DNA of 5,326 nt from Proteobacteria bacterium UBA6492 (GCA_002436485.1 DJMK01000200.1:1-5326), one strand, 5' to 3'; shown: positions 1-5,292, counted from the first letter of the stretch. Translations and numbers: made by a program. The notes: generated by a model from the sequence alone, not told the origin.

Positions 1-641
1 GCAAACTTGGACCACAGTACGGTGCTGAACAGAGTGGTGCTGGAGATGATAAACAGGGCGAAGAACGCCATGTCCCAACCAGCTACACCGCTGGACTGCA
101 GATAGGACCAGACCAGGCCAAATGTGGCCATGGTGATCAGTGATACGATAAAGATGTCTGCACGGCGCAGTTCGTACCAACGAAGGCCTTCGGCAGAAAC
201 ATCAACACGAATGAAGAACCAGAACCAGTAACCGCCAACGGCAAGCATCAGAGCACCGATATGCCATAACATGGGCAGGGTGCCGGATGAAGTATCTGCT
301 CCGAAAATCATCATAGCGGTAGCTACCACAAAGATGATGAAGCCATACATGGTCAGCAGGTGAGAGATCCTGCGCGGTGTATAGCAGAACTCGGAGGAAG
401 TAATTACTTCACTGGCTACGGTCTTGATCAGCAGGCCGACTTTCTCGCCGCCGCCGACTGTCCGCTTGGCAGCCTTTTTTTGCTTTTCCGCGTTTTCGAA
501 AAAGTACTTGGCACTTTTCTTGTGCATCATATCCAGCACTGTACCGAGCACCACCAGGATAAACATCAAGATGATGTAACCCTGCATGATATCGGCAGAT
601 ATCAATGCTGATAGTTCAGAGAAGGGGTTAGTGGTCAACAT
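1..641 (-). CDS. aprM: AprM-like membrane anchor protein, 3' end cut off by window edge
   Basis: This reading frame is open from an ATG at 641-639 to the window edge: 213 codons, no stop. The ATG is preceded by AAGAGGAAG (650-658), a good ribosome binding site. Five hydrophobic helices are visible, at about residues 18-39, 94-114, 121-144, 161-181 and 189-210. A basic stretch (about 40-67, HKKSAKYFFENAEKQKKAAK) follows helix 1 and should be cytoplasmic. There are no Cys-rich ferredoxin motifs, which argues against QmoC or DsrM. His94, at the start of helix 2, and His127, in helix 3, could be haem b ligands as in NarI-type subunits; that is inference. From memory the sequence resembles AprM, the proposed electron-transfer anchor of APS reductase (AprBA) in sulfur oxidisers, where the order is aprM-aprB-aprA. 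Here aprBA would lie just beyond the left edge. Alternative: another NarI-like cytochrome b subunit. The membrane protein call is firm; the AprM name is moderate. Confidence 0.6.
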   Translation of the reverse strand, partial: MLTTNPFSELSALISADIMQGYIILMFILVVLGTVLDMMHKKSAKYFFENAEKQKKAAKRTVGGGEKVGLLIKTVASEVITSSEFCYTPRRISHLLTMYGFIIFVVATAMMIFGADTSSGTLPMLWHIGALMLAVGGYWFWFFIRVDVSAEGLRWYELRRADIFIVSLITMATFGLVWSYLQSSGVAGWDMAFFALFIISSTTLFSTVLWSKF

Positions 642-649
642 GTCGGACT

Positions 650-658
650 CTTCCTCTT
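650..658 (-). promoter_or_regulatory. Ribosome binding site of the aprM-like gene
   Basis: AAGAGGAAG on the minus strand lies 8 nt upstream of the ATG at 641-639. It supports this start over the in-frame Met at residue 19, which sits at the edge of the first helix. Confidence 0.65.
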
Positions 659-956
659 TTTTATCAGTGTCATTATTGAAATGTTTAGCAAGCGTGTTCA
701 GAGCGTTCCTGGCACTTTGCTCGTGTTTGCGGCCGCAGCGGCGGATGAAGGCTTATAGCGGTTTACCAAATTTGACTTGCTTTAAGCTGGCTAACCCTGT
801 CCTGCATAGCTGAATTGAACGGGGTTTGGTGCCATCGACCACTGGTTCTCGACGCGGGCGACAGTGTATATCGAGTCACATGTTGATCCAAGCACAATTA
901 CGTGACATTTCAGTTGGCAGGCGGCTTTGGCAAGTGCAGCAAATCCCCAGGAACAC

Positions 957-1074
957 ATACCTGTACAAGTTCAATCGAGTGGGAAGTTTCCCTCGTAACA
1001 TCTTGAAATAAAAGCCTTTAGAAGAGTAAGCCACCGGGTAAACCCCGCGAGCTGTCGTCATGTCGTACAGGTAT
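957..1074. repeat. 118-bp segment bounded by 10-bp perfect inverted repeats
   Basis: ATACCTGTAC at 957-966 is exactly complementary to GTACAGGTAT at 1065-1074. Inside are two smaller stem-loops. One is at 976-995 (CGA, bulge GT, GGGA, loop AGTT, TCCC, TCG) and the other at 1035-1047 (CGGG, loop TAAAC, CCCG). No target-site duplication flanks the arms. A 10-bp match of this kind is expected about 0.1-0.2 times by chance in a gap this long, so it is a weak call. Confidence 0.3.
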
Positions 1075-1153
1075 TCCCCACTCAATTCTTATGCTCAAAT
1101 AAAAAGATTCAATAATATATAAGGAATAAAACGGATTAATTAGCCAGATACCC

Positions 1154-1173
1154 GCACGCATATTAGTGCATGC
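1154..1173 (-). other. Hairpin downstream of the kamA-like gene
   Basis: On the minus strand GCATGCA, loop CTAATA, TGCGTGC forms a 7-bp stem with one G-U pair, about 46 nt after the kamA stop. It is not followed by a T-run, so it is not a standard intrinsic terminator. It could protect the 3' end of the mRNA or be chance. Confidence 0.25.
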
Positions 1174-1219
1174 TAAATTTCAGCGATCGGCCGGTGCGAT
1201 GCGACATGGTATAGCCGCG

Positions 1220-2596
1220 TTACTGATTGCGGGCCACTTGCAGCATTTGCTGGTACTCATCTTCGTAGAAAAATTTGTTTGCGCCAAATGCCGGTTTTAG
1301 TTGGTCCAGCCAGGCCGCTTTCGGATCGAATTTGGCATAGAAGGGATGCTGTACCCAGTCCGGGTTGCGTGCCTGGATGAAGCGCAGATTGAACACTTTT
1401 TCACCGTGGATTTCTGAAATACCCTGGATTTCCACTTTGCCGGGGCCGGCACTCATGGAAGGGCCTCGGGCGGTGCGGGCCAGACCAGAGACCTGTTGCA
1501 TGGCGTTTCGGTACACCTGCCAGGCACGTTCAATCGGGACTTCGAAATAACGGCGGGCACCGGTATCCCGTTCCATAAACATGTAATAGGGCACGATGCC
1601 CAGTTTGACCTGGTTACGCCACATGGTCGCCCAGACGCTTTCATCGTTATTGATATGGTTCAATAAGGGCGCCTGGCTGCGAATGATGGCACCGGTATCG
1701 CGTACGCGGCGGATGGCCGCATGTGCCATTGTCGTATCCATCTCGCGCCAGTGATTATAGTGCGCCATCAGCGCCACGTGCTTACCGGCTCTTACCAGTT
1801 TCTCCAGTAACGCCAGCAGTTCATCGGCGTCTTCATCCGTGACGTAGCGTTGTGGCCAGAATGTGAGCGATTTGGTCCCGATACGAATCGTCTGGACATG
1901 GTCAAATTCTGGTTGAAGCAGTGGTTCCAGGTAGTTCACCAGGTGTTTGGTTTTCATCACCATGGGATCACCACCGGTGATCAGTAGATCTGAAATGGAT
2001 TCATGCTGTTGTAGGTATTTGTGTAACTGCGTGGCCTCCCTGGCAGAAAATCGTAGTTCCTTGTCGCCGATGAACTGCGCCCAGCGAAAGCAAAAGGTGC
2101 AATAGCTATGGCAGACCTGGCCCTGGCTAGGGAAAAACAGCAAAGTTTCCCGATACTTGTGCTGCATACCATCGAGACTTTCGTCATCAAGTTTGGGGAT
2201 GTTCATCAGTTGCTGGCCGGCGGGATGGGGATTGAGACCGGCGCGGATATCATCGGCGACATGTTGAATCGTTGCTTTGTCTCCAGATTTTACTGCATCA
2301 GCCATGCGCTCAAAGTCATTCGGATGCAGCATGCCGGCTTGCGGAAAAGTCAGCTGAAACATGGGGTCGTCCGGAATGTTATGCCAGTCGATTAACTCGT
2401 CTATCACATACTGGTTCACGCGAAACGGTAACACTTTGGCCACGACCTGAATGGCAAAGCGCATGTCTTCGGGAATGCTATTGAGCCGGGTTATCTTGTT
2501 GAGCTGGCGTTCGGTAAAAACCTGGAAACGTTGCGCACCGTCATTCTCGCCAGAAACGACATGACTTTTCCGGTGGATTGGCATAACACTGGACAT
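1220..2596 (-). CDS. KamA-family radical SAM/PLP 2,3-aminomutase, substrate uncertain
   Basis: The product has 458 residues, close to the family's usual size and longer than EpmB (about 340). Members use S-adenosylmethionine, a [4Fe-4S] cluster and PLP to move an alpha-amino group to the beta carbon of an amino acid in the cytoplasm. The cluster motif CHSYCTFC gives Cys162, Cys166 and Cys169. Arg171 matches the carboxylate-binding Arg134 of Clostridium subterminale lysine 2,3-aminomutase. GGDP at 208-211 is the SAM-binding region. Lys387 in SAGPGK matches the PLP lysine (Lys337). By ungapped alignment from memory, the two lysine-side-chain aspartates (Asp293, Asp330) are Arg343 and Ser380 here. 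The substrate is therefore unlikely to be lysine. No acetyltransferase (ablB) partner is adjacent. I chose ATG 2596 because AGGGGAAG (2605-2612) lies 8 nt upstream; the frame extends to a TTG at 2635 without a good ribosome binding site. Family call firm, reaction uncertain. Confidence 0.9.
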   Translation of the reverse strand: MSSVMPIHRKSHVVSGENDGAQRFQVFTERQLNKITRLNSIPEDMRFAIQVVAKVLPFRVNQYVIDELIDWHNIPDDPMFQLTFPQAGMLHPNDFERMADAVKSGDKATIQHVADDIRAGLNPHPAGQQLMNIPKLDDESLDGMQHKYRETLLFFPSQGQVCHSYCTFCFRWAQFIGDKELRFSAREATQLHKYLQQHESISDLLITGGDPMVMKTKHLVNYLEPLLQPEFDHVQTIRIGTKSLTFWPQRYVTDEDADELLALLEKLVRAGKHVALMAHYNHWREMDTTMAHAAIRRVRDTGAIIRSQAPLLNHINNDESVWATMWRNQVKLGIVPYYMFMERDTGARRYFEVPIERAWQVYRNAMQQVSGLARTARGPSMSAGPGKVEIQGISEIHGEKVFNLRFIQARNPDWVQHPFYAKFDPKAAWLDQLKPAFGANKFFYEDEYQQMLQVARNQ

Positions 2597-2604
2597 AAAA
2601 CTTA

Positions 2605-2612
2605 CTTCCCCT
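2605..2612 (-). promoter_or_regulatory. Ribosome binding site deciding the kamA-like start
   Basis: AGGGGAAG on the minus strand is 8 nt from the ATG at 2596-2594. The upstream in-frame TTG at 2635 has no comparable purine-rich site, so the shorter 458-residue product is preferred. Confidence 0.65.
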
Positions 2613-2692
2613 TTTTCAACAAAAAATCTGGCCAAAAAGCGGCACAGGAAGATTGACTCCCGGTATAAATATTCACCGATTTTTTCTACAGG

Positions 2693-2709
2693 GCATCACA
2701 CGGTGATGC
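2693..2709. promoter_or_regulatory. 17-bp operator-like dyad upstream of kamA-like gene
   Basis: GCATCAC-ACG-GTGATGC has perfect 7-bp arms and a 3-bp centre, about 100 bp upstream of the kamA-like start. The size suits a dimeric regulator site or an mRNA-leader hairpin. Dyads of this size occur a few times by chance in 5 kb, so support is weak. Confidence 0.25.
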
Positions 2710-2763
2710 TATTGAGTGCGGTAGAGCACAGCACAGGCCTACCACAATGACATGCCGATAATA

Positions 2764-2819
2764 CGTGTTACATTCGGCAATAAAAACAGACACTTAGGTC
2801 AAAAAAACATTGTAACACG
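2764..2819. repeat. Separated 9-bp perfect inverted repeat
   Basis: CGTGTTACA (2764-2772) and TGTAACACG (2811-2819) are exact reverse complements with 38 bp between. The left arm abuts the possible minus-strand -10 TATTAT (2758-2763). They could be paired regulator half-sites, but a match like this is not rare by chance. Confidence 0.25.
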
Positions 2820-2874
2820 ATTTTTGCTGCAAGGTACGGCTTCTGGCAATTATCCGTGCGGTCGAGGCCTGGGG

Positions 2875-2923
2875 AGTGCAGCACGTTGCACTGATTTTGA
2901 CCAATTGCTTTCAAATTTGGTCA
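2875..2923. other. Two adjacent stem-loops
   Basis: The first is AGTGCA, 6-nt loop, TGCACT (2875-2892). The second is TGACCAA, 12-nt loop, TTGGTCA (2898-2923). They are 5 bp apart and lie between the kamA-like promoter region and the small ORF. Their function is unknown. Only a T4 separates them, so they are not strong terminators. Confidence 0.3.
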
Positions 2924-3013
2924 GGATTGGATCAAACGGCACCCATACTGGCTTCTGACTCCAGGCGGGGTATGGCGGATCATTCTGTAACTGGCTGATT
3001 CCATGAAACATTA

Positions 3014-3033
3014 GCTGCTCGCTTCGCGGCGGC
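3014..3033. other. GC-rich hairpin upstream of the small ORF
   Basis: GCTG, bulge C, TCGC, loop TTC, GCGG, CGGC forms two 4-bp stem halves, including two G-U pairs. It lies just upstream of the sigma-54-like element and has no T-run. It may be a partial roadblock or chance. Confidence 0.3.
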
Positions 3034-3038
3034 AGGAA

Positions 3039-3055
3039 CTGGCATAAAAGTTGTT
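3039..3055 (+). promoter_or_regulatory. Weak sigma-54-like promoter match before small ORF
   Basis: CTGGCATAAAAGTTGTT resembles the sigma-54 consensus YTGGCACG-N4-TTGCW. The GG is followed by exactly 10 nt and then GT instead of the near-invariant GC. Start of transcription would fall near 3066, about 30 nt before the ATG at 3097. No enhancer site could be identified. The -12 mismatch makes this a tentative call. Confidence 0.25.
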
Positions 3056-3083
3056 AGTTATCCAATACTGGTTGACTGGCTAT

Positions 3084-3088
3084 GGAGG
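3084..3088 (+). promoter_or_regulatory. Ribosome binding site deciding the small-ORF start
   Basis: GGAGG, 8 nt before ATG 3097. The alternative ATG at 3082 overlaps this element and has no purine-rich site of its own. Confidence 0.5.
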
Positions 3089-3096
3089 CAGGTGTG

Positions 3097-3264
3097 ATGA
3101 ACAACGCGATCAATTATTCCGGCTTTTTAGAGATGTGCCTGGACTCGAATGATGACTTTGAGCCTTACGGCTGTGCAGTTGCACCGCAACGTGCCTCGGA
3201 GCATGCTGAACTTGCACAACCTGCGCAAGCTTCGTATTCGGTGCAGGTACCCACTGACGAATAA
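3097..3264 (+). CDS. Possible small protein of 55 residues, unknown function
   Basis: I do not recognise this protein. ATG 3097 is preceded by GGAGG (3084-3088) at the ideal distance of 8 nt, which favours it over the in-frame ATG at 3082 that overlaps the same GGAGG. The product begins MNNAINYSGFLEMCLDSNDD. It has an acidic N-terminal half with two Cys (residues 14 and 26 or close) and a C-terminal part rich in Ala, Gln and Pro, ending PTDE. There is no signal peptide or membrane helix. The TAA (3262-3264) directly abuts the stop of the convergent gpmI. The strong ribosome binding site is the main support; a chance ORF remains possible. Confidence 0.4.
   Translation: MNNAINYSGFLEMCLDSNDDFEPYGCAVAPQRASEHAELAQPAQASYSVQVPTDE
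3208..3233. other. Hairpin inside the small ORF, near the gpmI 3' end
   Basis: GAACTTGC, 9-nt loop, GCAAG, bulge C, TTC makes an 8-bp stem about 30-55 bp past the gpmI stop. It could shape the 3' end of the gpmI transcript, but no T-run follows on either strand. Confidence 0.25.
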
Positions 3265-4860
3265 TCAGGCGGCGCCCTCGAGCGACAAAGTACCTTCTGT
3301 AGTGACAGGTTGCTTTGGGCGTTGCATTGATTTTAGTAGCAGGGATTTGGCCTGCATGTTATCGGGTTGCCGAATACCCATCAGTTGCAAAACCGTTGGG
3401 GCGATATTCGTTAGGCCGCCCTCACAGGATAATTTCCAGTTCATTTCATCCATGACCATGCAGGGGACCGGGTAGGTAGTGTGTTGCGTATGCGGTTCAC
3501 CCGTCAGGGGATCCACCAGTTCTTCACAGTTTCCATGGTCCGCGGTCAACACGACGGAGTAGCCCGCCTTTTCGGCACTGTCCAAAACCCGCCCGACTTC
3601 TTCATCCAGTGTCTTGACGGCTGACAAAACAGCATGACGTTTCGCGGTATGGCCAACCATATCGCCATTGGCAAAGTTCACCACGATAAAGGCATAGCGT
3701 CCCAGCGACATCGCCTTGATCACCGCGTTAGCAATTTCATGTGCACTCATTTGCGGCTTTAAATCATAGGTCGCTACTTTGGGCGAGGGTATCAACAGTT
3801 GTGTCTCGCCGCTGTAGGGTTCGGCACGACCGCCGTTAAAGAAATAGGTGACGTGGGCATACTTTTCCGTCTCGGCACAATGAAACTGCGCCAGTCCCAT
3901 GGTACTGATGACTTCGCCCAGTGTGTTCCGCGGCTTTTCCGGTTTGAACATATAGGGAAATCCATCGGCGCGACTGTATGGCATCATACAGGTGATCTGT
4001 GGAATGGTTGTCGTGCCGCGATCAAAACCCATGAAATCCTGCTTACCAAGTGCCGCCACAAGCTGGCGAGGCCTGTCCTTTCTGAAGTTGAAAAAAATGA
4101 CAGCATCGTCCTGTTGTATTGCCTGGAACGTAGGTAGCAAAATAGGTCGAATAAATTCATCCGTATCACCGGCATGATAAGCGGCCTTAATGGCGGTTTC
4201 TGCGGACACTGCCGAGTGACCTTTTCCCATCACCAGCGCGCGCCAGGCCAGTTCAGTGCGTTCCCAGCGATGATCCCGGTCCATGGCGTAGTAGCGTCCC
4301 ATAATGCTGGCAATGGCACCGCCGGCATCATTCAATTTTGCCTCGAGTTCCTGCAGGCCATGCAGGGCTGACTGCGGTGCGGTATCACGACCATCGGTGA
4401 TCATATGGAGTAAGGGTTTTACGCCTGTTTGCTTGCAAGCCTCGATCAGGGCATACAGATGGTTGATATGGCTGTGTACACCACCATCCGAGACCAGGCC
4501 AAGCAAGTGTAGCGGGCGTTGTTTTAATTTGGCTGCAGCCAGGGCATTGTTAAGTGCGACGTTATTGAAAAACTCACCGGACGCAATGGCATCGTTAATG
4601 CGCACCATGTCCTGACGAATGATGGCGCCGGCACCCAGTGCCATGTGTCCAACCTCGGAATTACCCATTTGACCATCCGGCAGGCCAACGGCATGACCAG
4701 ACGCATTTAGCAGGGCGTGGGGATAGCGGGAAAAAAATTCATCCAGGTGAGGGGTGGGTGCTTCATAAACGGCGTTATTTTGCTTACTCGGATTGACACC
4801 AAAGCCATCAAGAATAACCAGGATGACCGGGCGTCGGGGTACACCGGAGATCGTTGACAT
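3265..4860 (-). CDS. gpmI: 2,3-bisphosphoglycerate-independent phosphoglycerate mutase
   Basis: This cytoplasmic enzyme of glycolysis and gluconeogenesis interconverts 3- and 2-phosphoglycerate through a phosphoserine intermediate, using two Mn2+ ions. The 531 residues cover the whole family. Asp18 in the opening LDGFG and catalytic Ser68 in GNSEVGH match Asp12 and Ser62 of the Geobacillus enzyme. The inserted phosphotransferase domain shows SDGGVHSH (124-131) and ITDGRDT (154-160). The returning phosphatase domain supplies Asp400 and His404 (NGDMVGH), Asp441 and His442 (TADHGN) and His460 (TQHTT). All metal ligands are present, so it should be active. It is slightly long (E. coli GpmM is about 514), because of about 20 extra residues after the conserved end. 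ATG 4860 has AGGGA (4866-4870) 5 nt upstream. The gene stands alone; the usual neighbours envC or secB are absent. It converges on the small ORF with no gap. Confidence 0.97.
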   Translation of the reverse strand: MSTISGVPRRPVILVILDGFGVNPSKQNNAVYEAPTPHLDEFFSRYPHALLNASGHAVGLPDGQMGNSEVGHMALGAGAIIRQDMVRINDAIASGEFFNNVALNNALAAAKLKQRPLHLLGLVSDGGVHSHINHLYALIEACKQTGVKPLLHMITDGRDTAPQSALHGLQELEAKLNDAGGAIASIMGRYYAMDRDHRWERTELAWRALVMGKGHSAVSAETAIKAAYHAGDTDEFIRPILLPTFQAIQQDDAVIFFNFRKDRPRQLVAALGKQDFMGFDRGTTTIPQITCMMPYSRADGFPYMFKPEKPRNTLGEVISTMGLAQFHCAETEKYAHVTYFFNGGRAEPYSGETQLLIPSPKVATYDLKPQMSAHEIANAVIKAMSLGRYAFIVVNFANGDMVGHTAKRHAVLSAVKTLDEEVGRVLDSAEKAGYSVVLTADHGNCEELVDPLTGEPHTQHTTYPVPCMVMDEMNWKLSCEGGLTNIAPTVLQLMGIRQPDNMQAKSLLLKSMQRPKQPVTTEGTLSLEGAA

Positions 4861-5064
4861 TGTGTTCCCTGTAATCGTTACGGTTCTCGTTTAGCCAAAG
4901 GCCTTATTTATCTTTCAAAGAACATGCCAAGCCCACCTCTGGCAATTTGGTTATGTAAGTACTTGTTTTTGCTGGCATATTCTAGGCTCTAATTATGTGC
5001 TTTCCGTGACAATCAGTGATAAATGCACTAATAGTGTGCCCGCGCACAAGGCTGGTGTTTGAAC

Positions 5065-5091
5065 GGTTTATTCAGAGAGGCTGGTTTATTC
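5065..5091 (+). repeat. Two 9-bp direct repeats upstream of csp promoter
   Basis: GGTTTATTC occurs at 5065-5073 and again at 5083-5091, 18 bp apart, ending 11 bp before the proposed -35. The spacing is about two helical turns (slightly less), which would suit an activator or repressor binding tandem sites. Regulatory role is inference. Confidence 0.35.
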
Positions 5092-5102
5092 GGCGGTATG
5101 GG

Positions 5103-5131
5103 TTGAATTTGTCATTTTGTATCCATATCTA
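5103..5131 (+). promoter_or_regulatory. Candidate sigma-70 promoter for csp
   Basis: TTGAAT (5103-5108) and TATCTA (5126-5131) are separated by 17 bp. Transcription would start near 5138 and give a leader of about 154 nt. That is close to the roughly 159-nt leader of E. coli cspA. The hexamers are imperfect, but the spacing and leader length fit. Confidence 0.5.
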
Positions 5132-5140
5132 ACGAGTTAT

Positions 5141-5177
5141 GTATAGTTTTTTACCATCAGAATGGGATAAACTATGC
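5141..5177 (+). promoter_or_regulatory. Stem-loop at the 5' end of the csp leader
   Basis: GTATAGTTT (5141-5149) pairs with AAACTATGC (5169-5177) over nine positions including one G-U. Four more pairs (5154-5157 with 5162-5165) close a CAGA loop. It begins only a few nucleotides after the predicted transcription start, so it could stabilise or regulate the mRNA 5' end. Confidence 0.45.
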
Positions 5178-5227
5178 AGGCTACATTCTATCCTGGTTCT
5201 TGTCAGAAGTTTTCTTATGTTCTCTCC

Positions 5228-5292
5228 TGTTAATAACCTCGTAAGACGTGTAACACATTTATTTTTTTTAATTTTTAATGAGGTAATTAATA
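5228..5292 (+). promoter_or_regulatory. Possible anti-Shine-Dalgarno structure in csp leader
   Basis: TTAATAACCTC (5230-5240) can pair with GAGGTAATTAA (5280-5290) at 10 of 11 positions; the one mismatch is A5235/A5285. Adding G5229-U5291 and U5228-A5292 extends it to 13 positions. The duplex covers the whole ribosome binding site and reaches the first base of the ATG, across a 39-nt, U-rich loop. The pairing is visible; temperature control is inferred from known cspA leaders. Confidence 0.45.
5280..5284 (+). promoter_or_regulatory. Ribosome binding site of csp
   Basis: GAGGT lies 7 nt before ATG 5292, a standard position. It is the element that would be masked by the leader pairing. Confidence 0.75.

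Larger units (their letters stand above)
642..1219. other. Long intergenic region between kamA-like gene and aprM-like gene
   Basis: No convincing gene is seen in these 578 bp. Short open frames occur on both strands (for example 826-1011 plus and 876-1085 minus), but they have poor ribosome binding sites and no recognisable protein features. On the minus strand this stretch should hold the end of the kamA-like transcript and the promoter of the aprM-like gene. I could not find a convincing -35/-10 pair; a lone TATAAG (752-757, minus) has no good -35 partner. No classical GC-stem plus T-run terminator is visible after kamA. The region contains a 10-bp perfect inverted repeat (957-966 and 1065-1074) and a NotI-type palindrome TGCGGCCGCA (728-737). 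Confidence 0.6.
2597..3096. other. Intergenic region between kamA-like gene and small ORF, with several dyads
   Basis: This stretch should carry the kamA-like promoter on the minus strand and the small-ORF promoter on the plus strand. A 68-codon frame (2752-2958 plus) lacks a ribosome binding site and looks spurious. On the minus strand a TATTAT hexamer (2758-2763) could be a -10 element, but its -35 (TTTTTA) is poor. Dyads seen are 2693-2709, 2764-2772 with 2811-2819, 2875-2892, 2898-2923 and 3014-3033. None has the T-run of an intrinsic terminator. Confidence 0.5.
4861..5291. other. Divergent intergenic region between gpmI and csp
   Basis: These 431 bp hold the gpmI promoter (minus) and the csp promoter and leader (plus). 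No good sigma-70 promoter for gpmI was found. Other marks are a small dyad CACTAATAGTG (5024-5034 approximately), a stem TGTGC-CCGC-GCACA just after it, and two copies of GGTTTATTC 18 bp apart. The csp half is described separately. Confidence 0.6.

Noticed and set aside
360..813. Two plus-strand frames over the start of the aprM-like gene
   Set aside because: The first is antisense to a long open membrane-protein frame with a clear ribosome binding site; the second runs into non-coding DNA without support.
826..1011. 61-codon plus-strand frame
   Set aside because: Overlaps the frame on the other strand, has no ribosome binding site and no known features.
876..1085. 69-codon minus-strand frame in the kamA-aprM gap
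   Set aside because: Begins at TTG without a clear ribosome binding site and shows no recognisable protein pattern. A decayed gene cannot be excluded, but nothing supports it.
1154..1173. Intrinsic terminator for the kamA-like gene
   Set aside because: The hairpin is real on paper but lacks the following T-run.
2108..2484. Plus-strand frames antisense to the kamA-like gene
   Set aside because: They are shadows of a firmly identified radical SAM gene on the minus strand.
1220..2596. EpmB (EF-P beta-lysine pathway) identity for the aminomutase
   Set aside because: EpmB is about 340 residues and this protein is 458 with a different pocket. No epmA or efp is adjacent.
2597..2635. Longer kamA-like start at TTG 2635 (471 residues)
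   Set aside because: No ribosome binding site in front of the TTG, while ATG 2596 has AGGGGAAG at 8 nt. The 13 extra residues show no family features.
2752..2958. 68-codon plus-strand frame
   Set aside because: No ribosome binding site, no recognisable motif, and it runs through several dyads in a gap that should hold promoters.
3799..4615. Plus-strand frames of up to 112 codons over gpmI
   Set aside because: They lie entirely antisense to gpmI, which has all its catalytic residues, and have no features of their own.
4914..4931. Sigma-54-like sequence upstream of gpmI (minus strand)
   Set aside because: TTGGCATG-TTCT-TTGAA has the right spacing, but the near-invariant GC at -12 is GA, and sigma-54 control of gpmI would be unexpected.
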